From assembly GCF_030272615.1 (NCBI RefSeq), contig NC_081414.1, positions 235,515,733 through 235,579,732 on the forward strand: a stretch of DNA of 64,000 nt. The letters are read 5' to 3'. The first letter of the stretch is position 1. Each line of letters begins with the position of its first letter. Of the stretch, positions 1 through 10,254 are shown in pieces. Made by a program: the position numbers and the translations under genes. Source of the DNA: Cryptomeria japonica. Lineage: Eukaryota > Streptophyta > Pinopsida > Cupressales > Cupressaceae. A model generated the notes under the pieces. It ran no database searches. It was not told the origin of the DNA and was given only the letters and a program-made list of their open reading frames with translations.

Positions 1-949
1 GTATTGTAAAAGTAATCTGTGTGCAGACCTTGTGTGTGTGCAAGATCTAAAATGCAAGTAAGCAAACTAGAGAAACCTAGAAAGTAAACCCTAATTGCTT
101 GTAAATGACAATGTAAATGCTCTAAATCAAGATGCAAAGTGATCTAAAGCATGGATAAATGATATATTGAAGCTTATGCAAAGACATGAAAACAACATGA
201 AATCATACCCAACCCCAAGGGAGGGGTATAAGCCAATCTTCAGTCGGTGATCCCTTATTGCTCTTCAATGCCTTCAAAGCCCTAAGTGAATGAATGGATT
301 TGGTGAATGCTTGGAGGATGAATGTTGAGAGTGGTTGAAGTCTTCAAAGATCTGCTCTTTCGCTGCATATGAAGTTCCTGCCAACAAAATTCGGATCCCT
401 TCAAATGAAGAAAGAGAGCTCTTATGTATGAAAACCCTAGGTCTTAATTCCAACTTTTGGCCGACCTAGAGATTGAATATCCCACCAATTTCTTGGGGTT
501 AAGCTTTATTTTATGATTGGATCGTGCTCCTGAAATTTCGGGAAAAATGTCTGGGACCGTGTGCACTCCGGGCGCCATGGTCCCGACAACTTTTCACCAA
601 ATTTTCAGGGCCGTCAGATATGATGATTTTAGAGAGAATCCCGAAGTTACAGGTGATTTCGAGATGTTTTGACCCCTGAAATCAAGCCCCCAAGCTCAGA
701 ATAGGGCCTAATTAGGGTTTTTGATTAGATGATGTATTGGAGGAATAAAATGAAAGGGGAACGCTTTAATGAAAGGGCCCGACTTTATGATGTGGAAGAT
801 GATGAAATAGAACCTTTAGACCTAATTAATTTGATTAATTAAGTGCTAAAGGGGAAATGCAATGCAAAATGCAACTGCGCCAAGGCGGGTGCTAAACTAG
901 GTGTGAAATTGTACTGCTTTAGCAAGTGCGTACAATTTATGATGTTACA
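1..949 (-). repeat. 3' LTR of Tat-A (partial)
   Basis: Colinear with 10,977-11,925. On the minus strand it starts TGTAACATCATAAATTG at base 949, directly after a purine-rich tract. It matches only the first 949 bases of the right LTR, because the window opens inside it. No coding sequence is visible in it. Confidence 0.93.
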
Positions 950-968
950 TTTAGCCCCCACTTTAGCA
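950..968 (-). promoter_or_regulatory. Polypurine tract of Tat-A
   Basis: The minus strand reads CTAAAGTGGGGGCTAAA immediately before the LTR terminus TGTAAC. This is the normal place and composition of the plus-strand primer in LTR retrotransposons, and it sets the element's orientation. Confidence 0.8.
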
Positions 969-1532
969 GTCATATGAGTACTACGTGCATATGCAAGCTA
1001 AAGTACAGAAAAGTAAGCATTATTTGAAAAAGGATATATCCATAAGTCTGTCGAACGAAGCCCCCAACGGTATCTACAGTACACAGTTAGGAACCGCACC
1101 CTACAAAACACACGTTATATCACAAAATCACCTAATGCTTACTAAGGAAGGTGATGAAATTTGTGAGTAGCTATATGCCCCCCCCTGTTTTGACTTGCTT
1201 ATTAGGGAGGTGAAATAGGGTAACATGTTTACTTATGACAAATTATGTAAGAGAGTATTGATGAGGGATGTTCACTGAAAAGGCTTCATCAGAGTACTTT
1301 TTGGAACATCCCGAGAGTAGGGGAATGAAAATATGATTCCCACACAACAAACGGTTCGAAAATCGCATCTCCCAAACTCAAGTTATGATGAAATGAGTGA
1401 AAGAGGAAAATTAGGGTTTTGAAAGTGAAGGTAAAGGAATGAAAGTATATACCTTGAAAGTGACATTTGCATTTGTCACTTTGTTGATTTTTGAATATTT
1501 TTCATTGCAGCGGAGCCCACATAGCCATCATC
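969..1532 (+). promoter_or_regulatory. 5' flank and candidate leader intron of the antisense PMD gene
   Basis: This stretch lies between the 3' LTR and the PMD start codon and has no convincing ORF. A GTAAAG donor-like site at 1,431 and a T-rich tract ending in TTCATTGCAG at 1,510 would define an 80-base intron just before the coding exon. The second PMD gene has the same kind of acceptor (CATTTCAG) about 30 bases before its ATG. The promoter must lie here or inside the LTR; I see no clear TATA box. The 61-codon ORF at 985-1,170 shows no family features. Confidence 0.45.
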
Positions 1533-3961
1533 ATGCCTTCACGATGACCGGAGCATCCCGCGAGGATTGAGATCATGCGACAGGCCGTGATCGACGACGA
1601 GCCACTGGACGAGGTGAGTTGACTGAACTTTGACTTTTGATTTTCTGCATTTGACTTTCTGTGATCGTTTGCGGGCCCTGGAATCTGACCCTGGGTCCCA
1701 CCCAGGGTGCCATGGTCCCCTCAGGGCGCCATGGTCCCTGACAGGGCGCCATGGTCCCAATCAAGACTTGGCGAGAGATGTCAGGGTTAGCATACGATGT
1801 TCGACAGTTTGCATGAATGATTTTGATGATTGAGTACTGATTATAGTTATGTTTTTGTGATGCAGGGTCTCCCATACATGAGAGAGCACACGGCGGGGCA
1901 GATTCTTCACAGTTTGCATGATCAGATTCCCCGACTTACTCAGGTAGAGAGAGACACATTGTCGATAGTAGGTTTGTGGTCTATGATTCTTATGCCGGCC
2001 ATTCAATTTCATCCCGCGATGCTGATGGCACTCATGGAGCGATGGGATCCTGACACATGCACGTTCCAGCTTCCAGTAGGGGAGATGATGGTGACACTTG
2101 AGGATGTGTACCGCATTCTTTGCCTACCGATCAGAGGAGCTACTGTGACATATGCGATCGATCGATCAGTAGAGGATCATCAGAGGGAGCAGGTATATTG
2201 CATAGGGAGAGTCATGCTGAGTGAGATGAGAGGTCGTATCATGGTCAGCTGGCTCTTACATCCTACAGGAGAGGTGCCCCTCATGAGACGTCTTATGATA
2301 GCCATCATTGCACTAGATGTCTGCCCTAATGGGTGAGGTACACACATGCATGGGGGTCTCACATGGTGCATCAGGGCTATGGATAGACACAGGAGAGTAT
2401 ATGCCTGGGGTCAGAGTATGCTTGCACATCTCTATCATGACCTCGAGGAGTATGTTTTCGAACAGGGTTGCAGTTTGATGACATGCACACTACTGCAGGT
2501 GTGGATATTTGAGCACTTTACATGCACCAGGCCTATCGGCTATCTAATGAGTGTGGCTAGCGAGCGACCTAGGGTATTTGCTTATCCACTTACCAGCGAG
2601 TGGAGATTTGGGGATTTACTGTATTGGAGAGTGATGGTTGATAGATTGACAGCTGAGGTGACTGTGTGGAGACCATATCTGCGGATGCACAGATGGGATG
2701 GGATGGAGAGACAGTTAGCATGCCTACAGAGGAACCGCCTACTGAGAGAGCAATATCCACACATCATAGTCCCATTCTACTTTGACTAAGTATGGAGGCA
2801 GTTTGGGCTAGAGCAGTGTGTTCCAGCCGATGTGCCCATCTACACTCGACACTCACGAGTCCTTCCCAGACCCAGAGCAGTAGCGAGACCCACGATAGAT
2901 GATATCGAGATCACAGATATAGAGGGGTCCGATCAGGATGTGGTCACTGATTATGCTGCAGACCCCGGGGCACAACGCAGGTATCTCTCATGGTTTATGA
3001 GATCATACCCAGGGCCTATCTTTCCACCAGATCACCCGACAGGCCATCTAGGCCCATGGAGACATGAAGACCAAGATGAGGATCAGGGATCCAGGTCAGA
3101 GGAGCCAGAGGAGGGAGAGGGTCATGAGGAGGCAGGAGATCCTGATCTGCCCATAGGAGATCAGCCTAGTGCCGAGGAGGAGGAGGATGAGGATGAGGAC
3201 GAGGAGGAGAGAGATGATGATGAGGAGAATGAGGATGCAGATGAGGATGAGGATGTCGATGAGGATAGAGATGATGAGGAGGAGTCAGATGCAGCTCCCC
3301 ATCATTCAGGGGATGATACCGTAGCCTTAGATCCTCCCGTTATTCCCCAAAAGGGGGAACACGAGGTGATACGGATACCTGTACCTATCGCGCACAGATC
3401 GTTCGAGCGTGGGGAGCCTAGTAGTTCCCAGTCACAGATGCTACCATATCACGATCCCTACTGGCGTGAGGGAGATCCAGGTATAGTAGGTTTATACTGA
3501 TTGATTAATGTTTTGATGATATAAAATGGTACTAACACAAAATCTGTTCTACTGCTACAGCTAATGTGCAGGAGTGGCGTTCTCTGATCCAGCAAGTAGT
3601 GACAGATATCTCTATGACGGCGCAGATCCCTAGTTCCTCATAGGTTGCTTATAGACCTCAAGGGAACGCGGGTCGGCATGATGATTTGTTTTCCCCATTT
3701 CGAGTGCAGGTAGAGATATGGAGGGAGAGAGAGCGGGCTCTATCAGAGGACCTTCAGTGGGCACAGTGTGATCTAGCAGCAGCTCAGGCCGAGGCTACCT
3801 TGTATCACTCTATCCTTATGGATAGGGATCGTAGGAGTTCCTCTCAGAGCCATTCACAATCTATATCACGGTATACCCCTATGGGTCCACGTACACGGTC
3901 GGATCAGGAGGGAGCATCTAGTCGTCACTCTCCAGCCACCAGCCCTAGGGATAGGAGATGA
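1533..3961 (+). CDS. Plant mobile domain (PMD) protein gene carried antisense in Tat-A; 3 exons, 4 in-frame stops
   Basis: Proposed exons are 1,533-1,613, 1,866-3,480 and 3,561-3,961. Intron 1 starts GTGAGT and ends TGATGCAG. Intron 2 (80 bases) starts GTATAG and ends GCTACAG. Joined, they keep one frame of about 698 codons. The N-terminal third is a PMD (PF10536-like): ERWDPDTCTFQLPVGEMM followed by TLEDVYRILCLPI near residues 80-117 is the family hallmark. An acidic Glu/Asp tract follows (about residues 436-505), then a short predicted coiled coil (about 617-660) and a Ser/Arg-rich tail. Stops at 1,545, 2,334, 2,787 and 3,641 are each one transition from Arg, Gln or Trp, and I see no frameshift. 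Host PMD proteins (MAIN, MAIL1) are nuclear and act in gene expression and transposon silencing. The role of this copy is unknown. It runs convergently to gag-pol. Confidence 0.8.
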
Positions 3962-4002
3962 TTTTATGATGTAGGGTAGTGACCTACCTTTGTATATTGA
4001 TC

Positions 4003-4005
<3 letters not shown>

Positions 4006-4036
<31 letters not shown>
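4006..4036. repeat. (TA)n microsatellite between the PMD gene and pol
   Basis: About 15 TA units. It lies in the spacer 3,962-4,554, where PMD (plus) and gag-pol (minus) converge. The rest of the spacer is AT-rich with no ORF that I trust. Transcripts from both strands could end or overlap here. Confidence 0.9.
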
Positions 4037-4039
<3 letters not shown>

Positions 4040-4554
4040 GCTTTTTTGTCTCAAACATGTTATCCTTAATGCCTAAACAATGTGTATTGTGATTAAAGTT
4101 AATACATTTGGTAGATGTACATGTATATTTTGAATTTAATTTCCATGTGATTGATTTCTCAATGCTCCATGATTAAATTGATACATGTGTGACTTAATTA
4201 AAATATTTGATCAAGTACTACATTGATGATAAGGAAGAAAATATGTATTAAGCCTACGAATCATATAACTAATGTGATTTAATTTGAGTTTAAACACAAC
4301 ATGACATGATTCAACTTAACACATAAAGATATTGTATAATATGTCAACATCATGAAAAATGTAAATCTTTTGCAATTTACTTAAATGAATTCAAGACAAA
4401 CCATAAAGTAAAGAAACACGCTTGTCGGGAACGAAGCAACATAGATTAAACAAAACATCATTTAATTCTATTTGCTCTAACAAAGATATGATAACATATT
4501 ATCCAATTTTGAAGAAGTGAGAAAGGAAATAGATGGATGATAAGGAATGAGGAA

Positions 4555-6021
4555 TTAAGCATAGTATCTACGCAAATGCATAGCATTTATAGGGTCTTTA
4601 AGAGGCATACCGTCTACATCCGCTATTTTGTAAGCACCTGATCCATAATCTTCAATAACGACATACGGTCCAAGCCAATTAGGACTAAATTTTCCCTTTT
4701 CTTCAGGTAAGGCATTCACATTGTGCTAATTCTCATAGAGCACTAAGTCACCCACTGAGAAGGAACGTTGAATAACCTTATCATTATAGCTTCATTGTAG
4801 AGTTTTGTGATACGCTTGAATATGCTCAAGAGCATTTATACACTGTTCATCAAGCATCTCAAGCTGTTGAAGCCTTTGTTCTCTGTAAGAGTCATCGTCT
4901 ACTATACCTTTGAGAGAAACTCTAAGTGATGGAATCTCTAATTCTAAAGGCATAATAGCATCAGCACCATAAACAAGATTATAAGGGGTAGTTCCTGTGG
5001 CAATTCGTACACTCGTTCGGTAGGCCCAAAGAGCATAGATTAGCTGAGTACTCCAATCCTTACCATTCTTATTCACGGTTTTGCGAAGAATTTGTTCAAT
5101 TATTTTATTGGATGATTCGGCTTGACCATTTGATTGAGGATAGTATGGTGTAGAAAATCGATGTTTGATATGATATTTCTCAAGGAATTTCTTCACATCT
5201 TTGTTTTTAAAGGATGTCCCATTATCTGAGATTATAGTGGAAGGTATCCCGAATCGAGAAATAATGTTTTCTAGAAGAAATCGACAAATCACTTCAGCAG
5301 TAGTAGATTGAAGAGGAACAACTTCTACCCACTTTGTAAAGTAATCTGTCATGGTTATAATGAAAGTATGTCCTTGAGATGAAGGAGGAGAGATTTTACC
5401 GATGAGATCCAACCCCCATGCAGAGAAAGGCCAAGAGGCTACCTGAGAACAGAGTTCTTGGGCAGGAGCATGAATCAAATTATTGTGTTGTTGACATTGA
5501 TGACATTTCTTAACAAATGAAAAAGAATCCTGCTGCATAGTTTGCCAATAACATCCCATACGAAGCAATCTTTGAACCAAGGATTTGTCTCCAAAATGCC
5601 CCCCACAGGCACCTGAATGCGCCTCTTCAAGAGCAATAGGGATTTCTAATTTGTTAAGACAACGAAGAAGAAGACCGTTAAAACCCCTTCGGTAAAGAAC
5701 ATTAGAAAGAATGATATATCTAGCAGACAACTTGCGAACTCTAGCCCTGGTGTTCCTATCGGCGGAATCAGGAAAAGTACCATCGGTCAAGTATCTTACG
5801 ATATGCGAGTACCATTCATCTGAGTCTATAAAGTCGCAACATGTCACCAGGCTGGAATCATCTACAATAGCTGGTAAAATGAGGTTGTGAATAACGAATT
5901 TAAGATCAACCACGGGGTCCTCTAAAGATACAAGAGAAGCCACACATGCCATTGCGTCTGCATGTCGATTATCTTTTCGAGGAACAGGTTCTATGGTGTA
6001 AGAATCAAATTTTTGTAACAA
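4555..6021 (-). pseudogene. Tat-A integrase
   Basis: This is the C-terminal part of the gag-pol frame that opens at 10,089; the natural stop is TAA at 4,555. Integrase inserts the cDNA copy into host DNA. The HHCC zinc-binding region contains HSGACGGHFGD and later CHQCQQ. The catalytic core shows Asp in WGLDLIGKI, Asp in IISDNGTSF and Glu in SNGQAESSNK, so the DDE triad is complete. Premature stops sit at 4,792 and 4,726, both one C-to-T step from Gln. There is no frameshift. The C-terminus matches the gypsy integrase tail (NWLGPYVVIEDYGSGAYKI) and has no chromodomain, as expected for Tat. Confidence 0.9.
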
Positions 6022-8571
6022 AGAGATAGCAAGGTCTTTATATTGTGATAATTTGTCTTGTTTTGCTTGATACAGTCCTGTTACTTGTCTTATAATTAGT
6101 TGTGAATGTCCAAAAATATGTATGTGTTATATATTCAAAGCCAAGGCTGCCTTTATTCCTGCTATAAGAGCCTAATACTCAACAATGTTATTGGTACATA
6201 GGAAATTGAGACGGTAAGATAAGGGAATGGACTTCTTTGTAGGAGAAATCAGAACAACACCTGCCCCCGATCCCGTACGACACTTAGAGCCATCAAAGTA
6301 TAACTCCCAAGTTTCATCTTTCTCTGTACAAAGGATGAAGTCATCAGGAAAAGACTCAGGGTTAGGGAAGGAGAAAGGTGAAGGGGCCTCAACTAAGTGA
6401 TCGGTCAATGCTTGCCCTTTAATTGCCCTTTGTGAAACAAATTTAAGGTCAAATTCAGTTAACATCATAACCCACTTAGCTAGGCGTCCTGATAAATCAG
6501 TTTTAGAGAAAAGATGCTTCAACGGATCAAACTTTACCATGACGTGGACTTCTGAATTTAAGAGATAATGTCTCAATTTCTGAGTCGCAAACACCAAGGC
6601 CAAGCATTGTTTTTCTATCGCAGAATATTGGGTCTCATAATCGAGTAAGGTATGACTTATATAATAAACCAGACACTCCTTACCATCTTTATCATGTTGT
6701 GCCAATAATGCTGCAAGAGCATGAGAGGAAGTAGCTGTATAAAGAAGGAAGGGTTTAGAAGGTTCGGCCATTCGAAGGATAGGAGGATTAGCCAAATACA
6801 CTTTTAAATCTTCAAATGCTTGCTGACAATCTTCATTCCATTGAAAAGTGATATTCTTTTTGAGAAGTTGAGTGAAAGGAAAAGTACGATCCGCAAGTTG
6901 AGATACAAACCTACGAATAGCTTGAATCTTTCCTTGTAAGCTTTTGAGTTGAGACACATTTCTAGGAGGTGGCATGTTGACAATAGCATCTATTTTCTTA
7001 GTATCCACCTCAATCCCATGATGCGAAACTATGAATCCTAATAGTTTTCCACTATCCACACCAAAAACACATTTTCGGGGATTCAAGCGCATGTGATATT
7101 TACGAATCCTTTCAAAGATTTGACGAAGGATCTTAATGTGATCTATGCGGAGAACGGATTTGGCTAAAACATCATCAACATAGTCTTCTAAAATCTTATG
7201 CATGTAATCGTGAAAGATAAGGGTCATCGCTCGTTGATAAGTTGAGCCGACGTTTTTAAGTCTGAAAGGCATCATTACCCAACAAAATGTACCCCAAGGA
7301 GTGGTGAAAGCAGTTTTGAATTGATCTTGAGGATTAATGAAAATTTGATTGTATCCTGAAAAACCATCCATGAAGGATAATAAAGCATGTCCTGCTGTAG
7401 AATCAACTATCATGTCAATGTTTGGGAGGGGAAAATCATCTTTCAAAGAAGCTTTATTTAAATCTCGAAAGTCGGTACACATTCTTATTTTATTATCTGA
7501 TTTAGCCACAACGACAATATTTGAAATCCATGGGGAATAATCAATAGGGCGGATAAATCTAGCCTCCAATAATTTTTCAATCTCAGCCTTAACAAGCAGA
7601 GCCACCTTAGGATTCATTTTGCGAATCTTTTGTTTCACGGGCTTAGCATCAGGAACTAAGACAATATTATGAGTGACAATCTTAGGATCTATACCAGGCA
7701 TGTCAGAATATGTCCAAGCAAAGATCTCAGGGAATTCATGCAATAAATATTGTTTTTGTTCCTCTTCATCCAAACATTTTCCAATTTTAATAACTTTTTC
7801 TTCATTGCAAAGATCCATCTTAACATCAATGGTGTCACTTATGAGAAGATTACTTTGTTGAGGAGTATCCTTTAACTGAGGGAATTCTTTCACAATCTTA
7901 TCATTATCAATCTCTTTTCCAAAGTAGGCTTCAGTGTTCAAACAATAAGGGAGTCCCCTATTGTGATGATAACGAGGAAGAGCATCATATGCTCCTAAAA
8001 ACTTAGCTAAAGCATCATCGGTAGGAAAAACATCCAAAGCACAGGCACACGAAGGATCCTTATCAATATACTCGGGGTGTTGCATTGATAGAGATGTAGA
8101 AATAGTATTAACACTAATACATGGTCTTCTAGAAGCTTTAGTGCGCTTACAGGGATTATAGCCAAGTCCAAAGGCATAATTGTGAAGATTATTCTCTAGA
8201 GGAACCTTTATCCCTTGTTCGTGAGCACCACAACCATTTCCATGATACCCATGCTTAGCAAAAATGCGAAAACCACGACCATAACGATCAGCCATTTCAA
8301 AAAGAGAAGGTGGTTTTTCATAAGACAAAGAATCAAACCCTTCAGAATTGGAAGTGCGGGGAGAAGAAGTTTGAGAAGCGGCCACAAAGTTATTACTCAT
8401 AGGTTCAGGTAGTGTTGATTGATTTTTAACTTCTTCCTTCTTTTCAGCTTTAAGCTCTCTAGAAGGAACCTTATATTCACCTACAAAGGTGGGATTAAAA
8501 TCAAGAGATCCCCAATCGTCTTCTGCGAGAACCTTCTCAAGATCAAAATCCTTCTTATGTGTAGTTTCAAA
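6022..8571 (-). pseudogene. Tat-A G-patch-like segment, reverse transcriptase, RNase H and second (archaeal-type) RNase H
   Basis: In frame with the upstream protease and downstream integrase. Order: a G-patch-like segment near the start of the 8,400 block (GNGCGAHEQGIKVPLEN, then FGLGY); reverse transcriptase with EDYVDDVLAKS as the active site; a first RNase H whose opening Asp is missing (LLYTATSSHA) though later acidic residues remain; then a second RNase H beginning ELYFDGSKCRTGSGAG and continuing across stops to about 6,025. A worn first RNase H plus an acquired second one is typical of Tat/Ogre. In-frame stops lie at 6,172 (TAG) and 6,127 (TAA), each one transition from Gln. The reading frame itself is intact. 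Confidence 0.9.
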
Positions 8572-10089
8572 TCAAGAAGAGTCTTCTTCAGGAGCTCCAG
8601 ACTCATCCAAAGAATTTTGATCATCAGAGAGCGAGGATTCATCGATAGGTATCTTGTTTAAAGAGTCATCACTAGACGAGGACGGCTTAGAAGAACCCCC
8701 TTTGGAAGTAGATGTTTGTAAACAAGCTTGGAAATTAGTATCACCTATCAAGGTATATGTCTTATTGTTATAGATAAATTTAACTTGTCTATGCAATGTA
8801 GAGGGGACAGCTTGCATACTGTGAATCCAAGGTCTCCCTAATAGCAAGTTGTATGTTAGATTTCCCGACATAACATGGATAGGAGTAGGCAAAGTAACAT
8901 GCCCCACTGTGATGGGTAAGGTGATAATACCTAATGAAGTCTTAGCCACATTGTCAAAGCCTCGAATAGGACGAGAGTCAGGCTCAATTAGGGATGTATC
9001 CACATTCATCTTATGCAAAAGATTAATGCTACACACATTAAGACCAGAGCCATTATCTACTAGTGTTCGTCTTATAGCAGTATCATTTATGATAGCCACA
9101 ATCATCAAAGGATCATATTGATGTTGAATTTCACTAGTGGGCAACTCATCTTGAGTAAACACAATATGAGCTTTAGGATTCATCACAGAGTTAACCAAAG
9201 ACACTATATTACTAGATGTATTCGGTGGAGGAACATTCAAATCTTTCAAAGCATCTTGTAACATTCCGTGATGAGCAGAAGAAGTTTGAATCAAATCCCA
9301 AAGGGATATCTTAGCAGGGGTAGCTTTAAGTTGTTCTATGAGATCATATTCCTTGCCAAGAACTTGTGAAATACGCGGAGCTTGCGGAAGAATTGGTTGA
9401 GGATTAGGAAGAGAAACTGGAGTAACCGGAGGAGGATTAGGTTGCCTATTATTTCTAGTATGATAAGTATGGGCAACCGCATGATAACTCTCTCTAGTTA
9501 ATTGCTTGGCATAATTATAAGGACTTATAGGTTTTCTTCCTTGCACAGTGATGATAGGTTTATTTGGAGTAATAAAGGAATCATACCCTCCTTGGACAGT
9601 AAGGAGAGATGATTTAGGAACTTGAAAGGTGGGAGAAGGACAAGCACCTTGGACTTCAAAGAGAGGCTTATTATGCTCATTCAGGTTTATCATGTTAACT
9701 AATTTAGAAGTTTTGTTCTTGTTTAGAGATTTCGATAAAGCCACAAAGTCATCAAGAGCATCATCCAACAAAGCATGATCATATCTATTAAAAGGTTTAT
9801 CTTTTGATTCAAAAGGAGAGATCTCCTCATAGAGGGGATTATTGAAAACAACCATGTTACTAGATTCAGTGGAAGAGTTGATAGGAATATACCCTTGAGA
9901 GGAATCATTCAACTTATCTTTCTCATCACAACGAAATGGCATAGTAACAAGGTTTATGAGTTTTTGGTAAAATGAAGGTTTGGCCTCTTTAGGATTCAAA
10001 AACTCATCTAAAGCTTCATCTAATTCATCTTGGCTATACTCATAATAATCATCATAAGCATGAACATTTTGCAAATAAAAGTCTGACAT
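8572..10089 (-). pseudogene. Tat-A N-terminal protein and aspartic protease; no recognisable capsid
   Basis: This opens the gag-pol frame: ATG at 10,089, about 150 bases inside the PBS, with TGA at 8,572 interrupting an otherwise continuous frame. The first 230 or so residues are acidic and Tyr/Asn-rich. I see neither a Retrotrans_gag capsid domain nor a zinc knuckle, both present in Tat-C. From about residue 240 the sequence resembles the Tat-C gag-protease linker (KEYDLIEQLKATPAKIS). The protease core has VDNGSGLNVC (Asp near residue 345) and NLLLGRPWIHSM, which are Tat protease motifs. Either the capsid region was lost and replaced, or Gag here is too divergent to see. A Ser/Asp-rich tail leads toward the reverse transcriptase. 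Confidence 0.82.
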
Positions 10090-10233
10090 TTTGAAATAAA
10101 AGTTGCATAAAACTTAGGCACACAATGCAAAGAAACACACTCTTTTTTTTTTCTTTTTATGAAAATGAAATGAAAACACACTAAATCTAGATCTAGATCT
10201 AACAAATGCAATGCAAGAGGAAGAAATGATAGT

Positions 10234-10251
10234 TTCACGTTAGGTTCACCA
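10234..10251 (-). promoter_or_regulatory. Primer-binding site of Tat-A (tRNA-Trp-like)
   Basis: The minus strand reads TGGTGAACCTAACGTGAA, three bases after the LTR end. It differs from the Tat-C site TGGTGAACCCGACGTGAA by two transitions. The Tat-C version is complementary to the 3' end of plant tRNA-Trp as I remember it, which needs checking against a tRNA set. Confidence 0.75.
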
Positions 10252-10254
10252 AAA

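Noticed and set aside
985-1170. 61-codon ORF between LTR and PMD gene
   Set aside because: No motif, and it lies in what looks like the PMD 5' flank.
1533-3961. Reading the PMD gene as a host gene that Tat-A inserted beside
   Set aside because: It lies inside one element, between integrase and the polypurine tract, with matching LTRs outside both.
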